Shown here: piece by piece, positions 17,869 to 27,441 of the stretch
Numbering within the stretch: the first letter of the stretch is position 1
Layout of the letters: every line of letters starts with the position of its first letter
Origin: Rhizobium sp. Leaf262
GTDB lineage: Bacteria; Pseudomonadota; Alphaproteobacteria; Rhizobiales; Rhizobiaceae
Direction: 5' to 3'
Length of the DNA stretch: 64,000 bases
Assembly (NCBI RefSeq): GCF_001422245.1
Contig: NZ_LMMM01000018.1
Span: forward strand, 427,202-491,201
Translations under genes and position numbers: made by a program
The notes under the pieces: generated by a model
What the model saw: the letters and a program-made list of their open reading frames with translations, nothing else
Databases searched by the model: none
What the model was told of the DNA's origin: nothing

Positions 17869-18052
17869 CTGCTAGTTCGCGGAGATCGTGGTCGAAACAC
17901 ATGGTGCAAACGCGCAGGTGCCGCTTGGTCGCGTAGGCCGCCACGAGGAAAAGGTGGCTGCGCCGCCTTTTCTCGCCTCTGACGAAAAGCTTCATGGACG
18001 GAAGGGATGTGTTCGTTGTCGATCCAGCCAAATCTGACAACCAGTAAAAATC

Positions 18053-18085
18053 GGCCCCGAACTTGCCTTACCGGGGCCTCTTCTT
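18053..18085 (+). terminator. probable terminator after RbsD-like gene
   Basis: The stem GGCCCCG/CGGGGCC (18053-18059 with 18072-18078) has a 12-nt loop and is followed by TCTTCTTC. It lies between convergent genes (17868 and 18115), so it may serve both. Confidence 0.5.
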
Positions 18086-18114
18086 CGAGGGAACGCGACT
18101 GGATTTTCTGATCT

Positions 18115-19011
18115 TTATCGAGCGCCCGCTACAAGAATTTTTGAGATCGGCGTCACGGGGTCACGACCAAGCTTTGCTGCGGTTTCGACCGCCACCTGGG
18201 CAAGCTTCGGCAGGTCGACACCGGTCTTGATTCCCATGCCCTCAAGCATGAAGACAAGTTCCTCTGTCGCCACATTTCCAGTTGCGCCCTTCGCATAGGG
18301 GCAACCACCGAGGCCGCCGACGGAAGAATCGAATATTGCTATCCCTTCGTCCAGGCAAGCCAGGATATTGGCAAGTGCTTGCCCATAGGTGTTGTGTTCG
18401 TGCAAAGCAAGCGCGCTCACCGGCACCTCGCCTGCAGCGGCCCTTACCATAGCGGCCGCCGCTCTCGGTGTTCCTATACCGATCGTGTCACCAAGCGAGA
18501 TTTCGTAACAGCCCATATCATGAAGCCGGCGCGCGACGTGGACAACGGAGGACAGCGCCACCGCTCCCTCATAGGGGCAACCCAGAACGCAGGATACGTA
18601 ACCGCGAACCCGCATGCCAGCTTCGCGCGCGCCTTCAAGCACCGGCACAAAGCGTTCGAAGCTTTCATTGATCGAGCAATTGATGTTCTTTTGGGAAAAG
18701 CTTTCTGACGCCGATGCGAAGATCGCGATTTCCTCGGCACCCGCATCGCGGGCGGCTTCGAAACCTTTCAGGTTGGGGACGAGCATCTGCAAACAGATGC
18801 CATCACGGCGTCCGAGCGACGCCAGAACCTCGGCAGACCCAGCCATCTGCGGCACCCATTTCGGCGAAACGAAACTGCCGGCTTCGATTGTTCTCAGGCC
18901 CGCCCCGATCAGGCCTTCGATCATCTGCACACGATCACCGACGCTCAGAGGGCGCGCCTCGTTCTGCAATCCGTCACGCGGGCCCACTTCAACCAGCCGA
19001 ACATCAGGCAT
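18115..19011 (-). CDS. mvaB: hydroxymethylglutaryl-CoA lyase
   Basis: A 298-residue TIM-barrel lyase that cleaves HMG-CoA to acetyl-CoA and acetoacetate. The N-terminus is VEVGPRDGLQNEARPL (metal and substrate site). The signature GLGGCPYAKGATGNVATE near residue 235 carries the catalytic cysteine. LALHEHNTYGQALANI supplies histidine metal ligands. The ATG at 19011 was chosen because GGAGG lies 5 nt upstream; the in-frame ATG at 19023 lies on the other side of that site. It overlaps the MocR gene by 8 nt and so is co-transcribed with it. With the reductase at 20532 it completes mevalonate breakdown. Confidence 0.95.
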   Translation of the reverse strand: MPDVRLVEVGPRDGLQNEARPLSVGDRVQMIEGLIGAGLRTIEAGSFVSPKWVPQMAGSAEVLASLGRRDGICLQMLVPNLKGFEAARDAGAEEIAIFASASESFSQKNINCSINESFERFVPVLEGAREAGMRVRGYVSCVLGCPYEGAVALSSVVHVARRLHDMGCYEISLGDTIGIGTPRAAAAMVRAAAGEVPVSALALHEHNTYGQALANILACLDEGIAIFDSSVGGLGGCPYAKGATGNVATEELVFMLEGMGIKTGVDLPKLAQVAVETAAKLGRDPVTPISKILVAGAR

Positions 19012-20413
19012 CGTTTCCTCCATTTCCTGTCATGTTTCCAATTTCGTCCTTCAGAAAAGCGCAGAAGCGCGGGTCGGCGCCATAGGCGACATTGACGCGC
19101 ATTGCAGCTGGCGCCGGCGTTTCGCGATCGGCGTAAAAGACACTCGCCGGCGCGATGAATATGTTTGCCTTTGCTGCCCGAAGACAGAAAGCGGCCTCAT
19201 CGATCTCTTTTGGAAGCGGCACCCAGATGTAAAAGCCTTGGACTTTCGGCAGCGACACCTCAAGCCCGACCGCCGAAAGAGCCTGTCCTGTCGCCTTAGC
19301 GCCGTCTTCGATCCATCCGCGCAAGCGCCTGAGATTTTTGAGGTATTGGCCAGTTTCGATCATCTCAAGAACAACCCGCTCGACGTGAAGCGAGGTTGCG
19401 ACCATGGTGATCATCTTCAAATCGACGAGACTGCGAATGGTGTCCGGCGCGCCGGCGACATATCCGCAGCGCAGGCTCGCCGAGAGTGTCTTTGAAAACG
19501 ATCCGACGTAGAGAACGCGCTGCTGCTGTCCGAAGGCCGCAAGCCGCGGCAGCGTCGGAGCGATCAGATCAGCAAAAATGTCGTCTTCGACCAGACGGAA
19601 GTCATGGACCTCAGCCATCTGCAAAAGGGCAAATGCGTGGGCTGGCGACAGGGTGCCACCGGTTGGATTGTGCGCCTGGCTTTGAGTGAAGAACAGCTTC
19701 GGGCGAAATGTGAGCAGTTTCTGGCGAAGCTCGTCGAGGTCGGGACCGTCCTTCAGGCGGCTGATTGGCACGACCTTCGCCTTCGCCAGCCGCAGCTTGG
19801 CATAAAGCGGATAGTATCCGGGGCTATCGACAAACACCGTATCGCCCGGCTCTAGGAAATGTCGGATGATCAGGTCGAGGCCGTGATTGACGCCGCTCGT
19901 CAGCATGATGCCTTCCGGCTCGGTGGTGATCGAGCGTTCGGCAAGCGAGACCCGCAGCCACTCCCGCAGGGCACTCAAACCCCAGGAACTGCCATAGCCG
20001 AAATCCACCTCGGCGTTTGCATTGCGGCTCGTACGCAGAATCCGGCGCATGTCCGCATCTTCGGTCCAGCTTGCTGGCGGACGGCCGTCACCTGGCCGCG
20101 TCTGGTAATTCTGGTCAAGCTGCTCGCGCAGCAGGGACATAATGCTGGTGGCCTCGGTGACGTCGGGCCTGACGCGGGGAACTGGCCCCGGACGGTTCTC
20201 CGAAACATAATAACCCGAGCCCTGTCGCGCTATGGCAAGTCCACGGGCGACGAGCCGGTCGTAAGCTTCCGCCATCGTGTTCTTGGACACGCCAAATTGC
20301 TCGGCACCACCCCGGACAGACGGCAGTTTCTGGCCAGCCCTGTAACGCCCGGAAGCGATCTGGCCACTGACATGAGCGACGATGTTATCCACAACCCTCA
20401 AATATCGTCCCAC
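19004..20413 (-). CDS. MocR/PdxR-type regulator (GntR HTH plus aminotransferase-like domain)
   Basis: A 469-residue chimeric regulator. Residues 1-75 form a GntR winged helix (IVAHVSGQIASGRYRAGQKL...). From about residue 120 to the end it has a fold-type I aminotransferase domain with SQAHNPTGG and the PLP-lysine motif VGSFSKTLSASLR. The frame extends to 20500, but that would cover the repeated GGGACAGT boxes. I therefore prefer the GTG at 20413, which begins the conserved GntR helix; this start is uncertain. It diverges from mvaA and is joined to mvaB, so it is probably the pathway regulator. The effector may be an amine, PLP or a pathway intermediate. Confidence 0.85.
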   Translation of the reverse strand: MGRYLRVVDNIVAHVSGQIASGRYRAGQKLPSVRGGAEQFGVSKNTMAEAYDRLVARGLAIARQGSGYYVSENRPGPVPRVRPDVTEATSIMSLLREQLDQNYQTRPGDGRPPASWTEDADMRRILRTSRNANAEVDFGYGSSWGLSALREWLRVSLAERSITTEPEGIMLTSGVNHGLDLIIRHFLEPGDTVFVDSPGYYPLYAKLRLAKAKVVPISRLKDGPDLDELRQKLLTFRPKLFFTQSQAHNPTGGTLSPAHAFALLQMAEVHDFRLVEDDIFADLIAPTLPRLAAFGQQQRVLYVGSFSKTLSASLRCGYVAGAPDTIRSLVDLKMITMVATSLHVERVVLEMIETGQYLKNLRRLRGWIEDGAKATGQALSAVGLEVSLPKVQGFYIWVPLPKEIDEAAFCLRAAKANIFIAPASVFYADRETPAPAAMRVNVAYGADPRFCAFLKDEIGNMTGNGGNDA

Positions 20414-20485
20414 CTTTCCATTGGGACAGTGCCTGTCATAAATCAGCCAACTGTCCCTTGCTTCACAGCCATATCTTAGGACAGT
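20407..20485. promoter_or_regulatory. repeated GGGACAGT boxes in mvaA/mocR divergent promoter
   Basis: TGGGACAGT occurs at 20422-20430, its inverse ACTGTCCC at 20450-20457, and a third copy AGGACAGT at 20478-20485. GTCCCA at 20407 forms an additional inverted repeat with TGGGAC at 20422. Mixed direct and inverted repeats are typical of MocR-type binding regions. The likely ligand is the regulator encoded at 19004-20413. Confidence 0.6.
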
Positions 20486-20531
20486 TTGTCGCCGACGCAA
20501 AGCTTAGATATTTTGGTTTGGGAGTGAGCCA

Positions 20532-21824
20532 TTGACTAGAAAGACCGCCACCTCGCGTATCGAGAATATGCGAAACCTGTCTCCTGCCGAGCGCTTGGAG
20601 CAGGTTGCCGCGGCGACGCACATGGACGATCGATCGAGAGCCGTTCTTGCAGCCTCGGACGCTCTGCCCGTCGAACGCGCCAACGGCATGATCGAAAACG
20701 TGATTGGGACGTTCCAACTTCCGCTGGGCGTTGCCACGAATTTTCTCGTCAACGGTCAGGACTATCTCGTCCCGATGGCCGTCGAGGAGCCCTCCGTCGT
20801 TGCAGCCGCTTCCTATATGGCTCGCATCGTGCGCGGCTGCGGCGGATTCCAGACCTCGTCGACGGCGCCCATCATGCGCGCCCAGGTCCAGATCATCGGC
20901 CTGTCGGATCCAAATGGTGCGCGCCTGGCTGTTCTGGCCGCACGCGAGGAGATCGTGTCGGCCGCCAACGCAAAGGACCCTGTCCTCGTCAAGTTCGGTG
21001 GCGGCTGCCGCGACATCGAGGTCCATGTTTTCCCGTCGACGTTACGCGGGCCGATGGTCGTTCTGCATCTGCTGGTGGATGTGCGGGATGCCATGGGCGC
21101 CAACACCGTCAACACCATGGCCGAAGCCATAGCACCGATTGTGGAGCGCATCACCGGCGGTGAAGTGCGTCTTCGCATCCTGTCCAACCTGGCGGATCTG
21201 AGGCTTGCAAGAGCCCGTATCGAACTCACCGAAGAAGCCCTCGTTACCAAGGATTTCTCCGGTCGACGGATGATGGAGGGTATCGTCGATGCCTATGAAT
21301 TCGCTGCCGTCGATCCCTACCGCGCCGCAACGCACAACAAGGGCATCATGAACGGCGTCGATCCGGTCGTCGTCGCAACCGGCAACGACTGGAGGGCGAT
21401 CGAGGCAGGCGCACATGCCTATGCCGCACGCTCGGGTCGCTATACCTCGCTGACGACTTGGGAAATCAGCGGCAAGGGAACGCTCGTCGGGACGATCGAG
21501 ATGCCGATGGCGCTGGGTCTGGTCGGCGGAGCGACGAAAACGCATCCGGCAGCGCAGGCTGCGCTGCAGATCCTGAACGTGACATCTGCGGTGGAACTTG
21601 CCGAGGTAACCGTTGCCGTGGGCCTTGCGCAGAACATGGCCGCCCTTCGGGCGCTGGCGACCGAAGGCATCCAGCGCGGCCACATGGCGCTGCATGCGCG
21701 CAATATCGCGATCGGTGCCGGTGCAGTCGGCGAAGAGATCGATGCCGTTGCACGCCGCCTCGCCGCTGACCATGACGTTCGTTCTGCGAGGGCGGAAGAG
21801 ATTCTGTCTGAAATCCGCAAATAG
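20532..21824 (+). CDS. mvaA: hydroxymethylglutaryl-CoA reductase, class II (degradative)
   Basis: A 430-residue soluble enzyme that in the catabolic direction oxidises mevalonate plus CoA to HMG-CoA, as in Pseudomonas mevalonii. The length matches class II (about 430) and there is no membrane anchor. Catalytic features are VEEPS (near residue 85), [20 protein letters not shown] (Lys270, Asp286) and GHMALHARN (His388). [14 protein letters not shown] is the cofactor/substrate loop near residue 185. It begins a plus-strand unit that continues into the TctB/TctA-like transporter. Its neighbour across the divergent promoter region encodes the regulator and lyase. Confidence 0.95.
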   Translation: MTRKTATSRIENMRNLSPAERLEQVAAATHMDDRSRAVLAASDALPVERANGMIENVIGTFQLPLGVATNFLVNGQDYLVPMAVEEPSVVAAASYMARIVRGCGGFQTSSTAPIMRAQVQIIGLSDPNGARLAVLAAREEIVSAANAKDPVLVKFGGGCRDIEVHVFPSTLRGPMVVLHLLVDVRDAMGANTVNTMAEAIAPIVERITGGEVRLRILSNLADLRLARARIELTEEALVTKDFSGRRMMEGIVDAYEFAAVDPYRAATHNKGIMNGVDPVVVATGNDWRAIEAGAHAYAARSGRYTSLTTWEISGKGTLVGTIEMPMALGLVGGATKTHPAAQAALQILNVTSAVELAEVTVAVGLAQNMAALRALATEGIQRGHMALHARNIAIGAGAVGEEIDAVARRLAADHDVRSARAEEILSEIRK

Positions 21825-21920
21825 ACTGAAGCAGGGTTAGGTAAAAGAGGAGCTTTGCCTAACCCTGGCCATCTGCCGGCCGCCTATGGCCGCCTAGCCG
21901 AGAATTTGGGAGGGTTACCG

Positions 21921-22379
21921 ATGAATGATCAGAATGCTGTGCGCGCCATCGGCGCACATGGCCAACTTGCTGAGATATGGGGAGACGTCGTCTCTCGCCC
22001 CCAGCTTGCGAAAGCCATGATGATCGGCGCCGTATTGAGTGTCGCGATCTATTACCTCACGCTTGCAACGATCGCACCGCTGGCTGCTACGCCGGCGATC
22101 GGCAAGGCGCTTGCGATGCTTGCCGGCATCGTTGGCTCCGTGATCAGCGGAGCGGTTTGCTCCCGGATCTTTGCGCCCAAGCGCATTATCGTCGAGCAGG
22201 CGGAAACGGGCACCACTTGGCAGACAGATATCCTTGAACAGCTCGGACAGGAGGGCGGCCCGATCGGCAGGGTGGAAGATCTTCCGCCCGTGGTGGTGCA
22301 GGAAATGCGCGAAGTAGGGCTTTACGACCTGTTCAAGAGCTACCAAAGCCGCCGTGACGCCGACAGGCAGGGAGAGTGA
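21921..22379 (+). CDS. small membrane protein, TctB-like partner of TctA-type permease
   Basis: A 152-residue protein with two or three hydrophobic segments (KAMMIGAVLSVAIYYLTLAT and IGKALAMLAGIVGSVISGAV, residues 32-90) and a polar C-terminal tail of about 60 residues. The ATG at 21921 follows GGGAGGGTTACCG. It ends 1 nt before the TctA-like gene. Position, size and helices suit the small subunit of a tripartite-tricarboxylate-type transporter, but the sequence is not a clear TctB, so this is inference from context. Confidence 0.65.
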   Translation: MNDQNAVRAIGAHGQLAEIWGDVVSRPQLAKAMMIGAVLSVAIYYLTLATIAPLAATPAIGKALAMLAGIVGSVISGAVCSRIFAPKRIIVEQAETGTTWQTDILEQLGQEGGPIGRVEDLPPVVVQEMREVGLYDLFKSYQSRRDADRQGE

Positions 22380-22380
22380 C

Positions 22381-23763
22381 ATGGATGGTATGTTTTACGA
22401 AATCATCATGGCCGTTTCGCTCGGTCTTCTCGGAGCGGTCCTGTTTTCTGCTATCGGCCTGATATCGGGAACCGACGAAACGACCACGATTGCTCCGGTC
22501 ACGCTTCTCGTTGTTCTTCTTGGCGCACCGCCCGTGGCGGTCTTCACCTTTTGGATGTGCGCAGCCGTCTCCAAGCACATGACACATGCAGTACCGACAG
22601 CACTTCTTGGTATTCCCGGCGATACGATGGCCTTGCCGCTTCTTCAGCAGGCAACGGCGTTGCGAAATCTCGGCGCCCCGCATGTGGCGTTGCGCAAAAT
22701 GCTCGCGGGCTCGGTTATCTCGGCATTCATTGCCGTGCCACTTGCCGTGTTGTTCGCGGTCATCCTGGCACCGTTCGGAACCTATATCACCGCCTCTGCG
22801 CCGTGGCTTTTCATTGGTGCAGCCCTCATCATCGCTTATTTTTCTGCGGGCCGCTGGGCGTCGGTGCTTGCGTTGATTCCGTTTACTCTGATGATTGTCG
22901 CACTTCAGGGGTTCACGGCAACATATAGCGTCAAGCTGGGCGTCAGCTACTTCCTCGGCATAGCCGTCGGGCCGCTTGTAGCGGAATTGTTTTCCGCGGC
23001 TTCGCCGCTCGAAGCCAAACGCATGAATCGTAGCGAGCTGCGCCAGACCACGCTTGCACCCGATGTAAAAGGATGGGGCGGCTACTTCCCAAATCCGTTC
23101 CGCGTGCTGGACAAAAGTCAGGTGGTGACTACGGCAACCGCCGCAGCCGTAACCAGCGCCACGTTCGTGTTCAGCCCGGTCGCGGTCACGGTCATTGCAG
23201 GCGAGATCGTGGGTGCGCGCATCAAGCACGCCTATCATCGGCTTACCTCCGTGCTCGCTGTTCGTAACGGCGTGACGGAATCGACCTATATCGCCGAAGC
23301 GCTCATACCGCTGATTGCTTTCGGCCTGCCACTGAGCCCCGTTGCGGCTGGCCCTGCGGCACCGCTCTTCAACGCCCCGCCGCGCTTCACAGTCGATACC
23401 GGGACCGGCGTCGTCAACAACCTGCACACGATGATGTCGGTTTCGGAGTTTCTGATCTGGGGACTGATCTCCGTCGTCATTGCTGCGGCCATCGCCTATC
23501 CGTTTGCAATGAATCACGCCCGGAGCGCCGCAGCATTCGTGGCGAAATATATCAGCCATGAAGCCATCATCGCCACTTTCGTAGGCCTCATCCTGGTGAT
23601 CGGCCTGTGGGAGGGCGGCTTGCTCGCGCTGCTGGTCATCGTCACCGTGGGCCTTGTCGGCGGTCTTCTCTACCGCGTGCTCGGCATGAACACCGGCGTG
23701 CAGTTCATGGGCTACTATGCCGCGATCCTCAGCGTTCCGGCTATCCTGAAACTGTTCGGCTGA
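22381..23763 (+). CDS. TctA-like permease, candidate mevalonate transporter
   Basis: A 460-residue integral membrane protein with about 10-12 helices. It resembles the TctA family: GLISGTDETTTIAPVTLLV near residue 27 in the position of the family's first glycine motif, and ALLGIPGDTMALPLL near residue 73 for the second. Two inverted repeat halves are suggested by AEALIPLIAFGLPLSPVAAG in the second half. It lies directly downstream of mvaA and the small membrane protein. No periplasmic TctC gene is present in the window. I infer mevalonate or a related hydroxy acid as substrate from context only. Confidence 0.75.
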   Translation: MDGMFYEIIMAVSLGLLGAVLFSAIGLISGTDETTTIAPVTLLVVLLGAPPVAVFTFWMCAAVSKHMTHAVPTALLGIPGDTMALPLLQQATALRNLGAPHVALRKMLAGSVISAFIAVPLAVLFAVILAPFGTYITASAPWLFIGAALIIAYFSAGRWASVLALIPFTLMIVALQGFTATYSVKLGVSYFLGIAVGPLVAELFSAASPLEAKRMNRSELRQTTLAPDVKGWGGYFPNPFRVLDKSQVVTTATAAAVTSATFVFSPVAVTVIAGEIVGARIKHAYHRLTSVLAVRNGVTESTYIAEALIPLIAFGLPLSPVAAGPAAPLFNAPPRFTVDTGTGVVNNLHTMMSVSEFLIWGLISVVIAAAIAYPFAMNHARSAAAFVAKYISHEAIIATFVGLILVIGLWEGGLLALLVIVTVGLVGGLLYRVLGMNTGVQFMGYYAAILSVPAILKLFG

Positions 23764-24007
23764 ACAGCCTCCGGTCAAGCAAGCAGTGGCTTCGATATCG
23801 AGGTCAAGCGCTTGCAGACTTGTCCATCACGCCAGAAATGGCCAATCACGGCAAGAGCGCTGAGATTGGCCATTTCATCGAGATGAAGCCGCCCTACTCG
23901 CATACTATTGTGCCGCAAACGGAACTTGGTGCCTCGCAAATCCGTTTGAATCTGCGCTTCTCGCGTCTGGCTGTCACAGACATGCTAGCCTCTTTGACCG
24001 GTTCCAG
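23764..24007 (+). other. unassigned stretch after transporter
   Basis: An open frame of about 80 codons here is out of frame with the permease gene and shows no recognised motif or ribosome site. It may be remnant coding sequence. Nothing further can be supported. Confidence 0.3.
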
Positions 24008-24584
24008 ATGACAACGCCACAGATACTCGTTTTTCCATCATCGCTGTCATGATGGTTGTCTTAATTTTTGACAGGTTCCGTTACGACGTCGTCGCTGGTT
24101 GCGCGTTGATCGCAGCAGTCTGTGTGGGCATAGTGCCAGCAGATGAGGCTTTCTCGGGTTTTGCAGATGATATTGTCATCATCGTTGGAAGCGCACTCAT
24201 TGTCAGTGCCGGTGTGGCGCGATCTGGTATCGTCGATATCGCGATCAAAAAATCTTTCCCAATCTGAACACACTACATGGCCAGCTCGCGCTCCTGATGA
24301 TCGTTGTCGCCATTCTGTCAACATTCATCAAAAATATCGGCGCGCTGGCGATCATGATGCCGGTCGCGTTTCAATTCGCCCGGAAATCCGGCGTATCGCC
24401 ATCGAAGTATCTGATGCCGATGGCGTTTGCAGCTCTCCTCGGCGGATTGATGACCCAGATGCCAGACGCACGGAGCTCCTCGACCTATATGGTGAGGAGC
24501 TTGAAAACCATTACTTCGGTTATGGGAGTTTTGTTTGGTTGCGGGGGCCTGATCACGCGGAGACTTGCAAATTCTGCGCCTTGA
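24008..24584 (+). pseudogene. SLC13-family permease remnant, frameshifted and truncated
   Basis: Three successive frames together read as the N-terminal part of an SLC13/CitT-type anion permease: MTTPQILVF, then IIAVMMVVLIFDRFRYDVVAG...ADDIVIIVGSALIVSAGVARSG (24041-24250), then LHGQLALLMIVVAILSTFIKNIGALAIMMPVAFQFA...LLGGLMTQ (24272-24455). Frameshifts lie near 24035 and 24265. After GGLMTQ the family's GTSPN motif is missing and the frame decays. The full protein would be about 590 residues, so most is lost. Confidence 0.75.
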
Positions 24585-24841
24585 GCAGAAACGAACCTAC
24601 AACTGGGCTATCGTTTAGGTCGATCTCAATCCGAACCCTTGGGGTATGTCAAAGACTTAGAAATTCCACTCAAGGAGTTCGTTCGCTGGTGCCTCGCCAA
24701 CCACGTAGGGATGACCGTCTCGAATTTTTGACAGCTGACCTCGCGCATAGTCTCTCGCCCCTTCGCAACACCAAGGCCGTCCGGATCACGCCTTAAATCT
24801 TTTCGCTGATCGCCGAAATCGGACGCGGGTACGAGACAACT
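24585..24841. other. intergenic, no gene recognised
   Basis: About 257 bases between the broken permease and the convergent BASS-type transporter gene. No terminator-like hairpin or coding motif was seen. Confidence 0.35.
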
Positions 24842-25801
24842 TCACGCTCGGTAATCCGGAAGAGACTCGGTATCGCCATCAACACGTCCCGAAAACCAAT
24901 TTGCCAAAAGCGCGCCAGAAATGTTGTGCCACACGCTGAAGATGGCGCTTGGAACCGCCGCAAGAGGTGAGAAATAAGCAGTTGCGAGCGCCGCACCCAG
25001 ACCGGAATTCTGCATCCCAACTTCGATGGCAATTGCCTTGCGCTTTGCGAGCGAAAGGCCCGTCGCCTTTGCCGCGAAATACCCGAGCAGATAACCCAGG
25101 CCATTGTGCAAGACGACAACAGCAAAGATCATCAGGCCGGACTGGGCGATCGCACCTTTCGACGCGCCCACGACCGCCGAAACGATGAGCACGATGCCGA
25201 TGACGCTGACCAGAGGCAGCGCGGGAACCGCGGCCTTGACGACGCCAGGCAGCACCTTCTGCAAGGCGGCACCCAGAGCCAGCGGCACGAGTACGACCTT
25301 GACGATGCTGAGGAACATTGCCCAGCCATCGACCGGCAGGAACTGGCTGGCAAACATCCACACCAGGAACGGCGTCACCAGCGGTGCTGCAAGTGTCGTC
25401 ACCGACGTGCAGGCGACCGAGAGGGCGACATCGCCTTTCGATAGATACGTCATGACATTGGAAGAGGTACCGCCCGGGCAGCAACCGACCAGAATGACGC
25501 CAGCCGCGACCTCTGGAGGCATTGGAATAATCCGTGTCAGCAACACGGCCAGTAACGGCATGATGAGGAACTGACCAAGCACGCCGATGGTGACATCAAA
25601 CGGACGCTTCACAACTTCGCGGAAATCATCCACGGACAGGGTGAGACCCATTCCGAACATGATGATCGACAGGAGTGTTACGATCCAGGGAGCGATCTGC
25701 TTGAAGGTGTCAGGGAAAAAGAAACCGAGGACCGCAAATAGAATGACCCAGGCGGCAAAGGTCTTGCCTACAAACGTCGAGATGGTTGCTAATGTTTTCA
25801 T
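24842..25801 (-). CDS. bile acid:sodium symporter (BASS) family transporter
   Basis: A 319-residue inner-membrane protein with about 9-10 helices. Family motifs are FGMGLTLSVDDFREV (near residue 47), GVILVGCCPGGTSSNVMTYLSKGDVALSV (near 100) and IEVGMQNSGLGAALA (near 255). It belongs to the YocS/PanS-type branch. Substrates in that branch include pantothenate precursors and keto acids, so the name does not imply bile acids. The ATG at 25801 follows AGGGAGTGAGGAT. It stands alone between a broken SLC13 gene and truncated nhaA. Confidence 0.9.
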   Translation of the reverse strand: MKTLATISTFVGKTFAAWVILFAVLGFFFPDTFKQIAPWIVTLLSIIMFGMGLTLSVDDFREVVKRPFDVTIGVLGQFLIMPLLAVLLTRIIPMPPEVAAGVILVGCCPGGTSSNVMTYLSKGDVALSVACTSVTTLAAPLVTPFLVWMFASQFLPVDGWAMFLSIVKVVLVPLALGAALQKVLPGVVKAAVPALPLVSVIGIVLIVSAVVGASKGAIAQSGLMIFAVVVLHNGLGYLLGYFAAKATGLSLAKRKAIAIEVGMQNSGLGAALATAYFSPLAAVPSAIFSVWHNISGALLANWFSGRVDGDTESLPDYRA

Positions 25802-26086
25802 ATCCTCACTCCCTAATTCCAGAATCGTCGCGAGGTCTAAATGGCAGGGTCGAGGTGTCAAGGTCATGCACAGCCTTCTAAGGTCTTACGGTAAGTCAGC
25901 AGTGCCTAAAACACAGAAATTTGCGCATTCGTCGGTAAAATTCATGATCACGAAAGACCGATTTTTATAGAAAAGACAGGCCGCCTCCCCTAAGTTGAAG
26001 GTCTTGGCGCGTGCTGCGTGCGCCACGGGTTCCTTCCCGAAATTGACGGAGACTTCGATCAACCTCTCACAAGGGAGCGAGAACCC

Positions 26087-26455
26087 ATGTCTTCAGCAAC
26101 AAGACCCGGTCGCATCCAATCCACTCTTCGCCATTTCCTCGACAACGAGGCATCCGGTGGTATCGTCCTGATGGTCGTCGCAGTTTTGGCGATCATCACC
26201 GCCAACTCACCGCTGGCGAAAACCTACTTTGATCTCCTCCATGTCTATATCGGGCCACTCAGCCTGCAACACTGGATCAACGACGCCCTGATGGCCGTGT
26301 TCTTCCTGCTGGTAGGCTTGGAGATCAAACGAGAAATGCTCGACGGCCAGCTTTCGACATGGAGCCGGCTTATTCTTCCGGGGCTCATCTCCCAGATCTC
26401 TCTCGCTGTACCAGCAGGCGGAGGCGACCATCAACTTCAATCGCTCCACAATTGA
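26087..26455 (+). pseudogene. nhaA: Na+/H+ antiporter NhaA, truncated
   Basis: The first ~102 residues match NhaA: RHFLDNEASGGIVLMVVAVLAIITANS, then WINDALMAVFFLLVGLEIKREMLDGQL and STWSRLILPG. After 26392 the match stops abruptly and 20 unrelated codons run to a stop. Intact NhaA has about 390 residues with 12 helices, including the two essential aspartates that are absent here. The start has a fair ribosome site (AGGGAGCGAG). Transposon fragments follow within 400 nt, so an insertion or deletion probably removed the rest. Confidence 0.85.
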
Positions 26456-26775
26456 TCTGGAACAATGGCCGGACCTCTGAAGCATGTAAATTGCCAAAGA
26501 AAACGAGCATCATCGAGGCTTTCGAGGAGAGCATTTCCCTAGAGCGGAACCGGCCCTGCGACCAAGAGGACAACCTGTTTCAGAGCAAAGAAAGCAGGTG
26601 CGGGAATCTATGTCTCTGTTCGCTGATCTTAGAGGCCTCCGCGTGCCTTAGCGGTTTCACTCGTCAGAGCTTAACGGATGCAGACCATTATAGGGAACAA
26701 GGATCCCAAGCAACATAACAATCGAAACCTGACAATATCTGGACGTAACCAGAGAGAGGCAGAGAGTTTTAAAAC

Positions 26776-26905
26776 AACATAGTCGAGCGCGCAATCAGGC
26801 CCCAGACAATTGCGAGAAAGAACAGCCTCTTCGCCGACCGCGATGGCGGTGGAAGGACATGAGCAACAATCGCTACGCTGCTGCAGACGGCGAAGATAAA
26901 ACAAC
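26776..26905 (+). pseudogene. IS66-family transposase (TnpC) fragment with in-frame stop
   Basis: The plus strand reads NIVERAIRPQTIARKNSLFA, DRDGGGRT, stop (TGA at 26860), ATIATLLQTAK. This is the C-terminal signature of IS66 TnpC (VERAIRPxxIxRKNxLFAGSDGGGRTWATIATLLQTAK) with W changed to a stop. The minus-strand IS3 remnant meets it near 26900. Confidence 0.8.
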
Positions 26906-27441
26906 GTCGATCCGCAGGCCTGGCTCGCCCAGCCACTCGAGACCATACCCGTAGACCTTGCCGCTCTCTTCCCAAGCCGTCTGAAGTAGATCGATCTGCC
27001 GCTTGTCCTCACAAGCACGCTTGCTCAAGGGCATCCGAAGCCAGGCATAAAACCCGCTGGGATGGATGCGGAACAGGCGGCACATCATTAGCACCGAAAA
27101 CCGCTGTTGATCTGGGCAACGAACGCGTACTTCACTTTGCATCCCTGGCGAAATACGCCGTCTCTTTTTTTAATATGTCGCGCTCCTCGGGGACAGGCAC
27201 CAGTTCCCTCTTGAGTTGTCTGATCTCCTCTGACTGGTCGCTGCCTCGGCCACCGGGTATCGAGGAGAACTTCTTCTTCCACTCGTAGAGTAAGTGTTGG
27301 CTGACATCCAGCCGCTGCGAAACTTCGGCAACGGGATAGCCCCGTTCCGTGATCTGACGCACCGCGTCACGCTTAAACTCGTCGCTGAAATTCGATTGCT
27401 CATGGTGATCTTCTTGCCTCAATTTAGGAAAGAAGGTGTCT
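26890..27441 (-). mobile_element. IS3-family insertion sequence remnant (orfA and start of orfB)
   Basis: orfA (27132-27422) encodes SNFSDEFKRDAVRQITERGYPVAEVSQRLDVSQHLLYEWKKKF, a standard IS3 helix-turn-helix protein ending in ERDILKKETAYFARDAK. The usual ATG is out of frame, so the start is damaged. orfB begins (to about 26890) with YAF-like residues, HPSGFYAWLRMPLSKRACED and TAWEESGKVYGY, then breaks off before the catalytic DDE domain. The left end is probably near 27441 (TGTAGACACC). It is non-functional. Confidence 0.8.

Noticed and set aside
22333-23778. 481-codon minus-strand frame
   Set aside because: It is antisense to the TctA-like permease and has low-complexity charged composition.
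26456-26775. possible further transposase part after truncated nhaA
   Set aside because: Frames on both strands were compared by eye with IS3 and IS66 proteins, but no motif was convincing.
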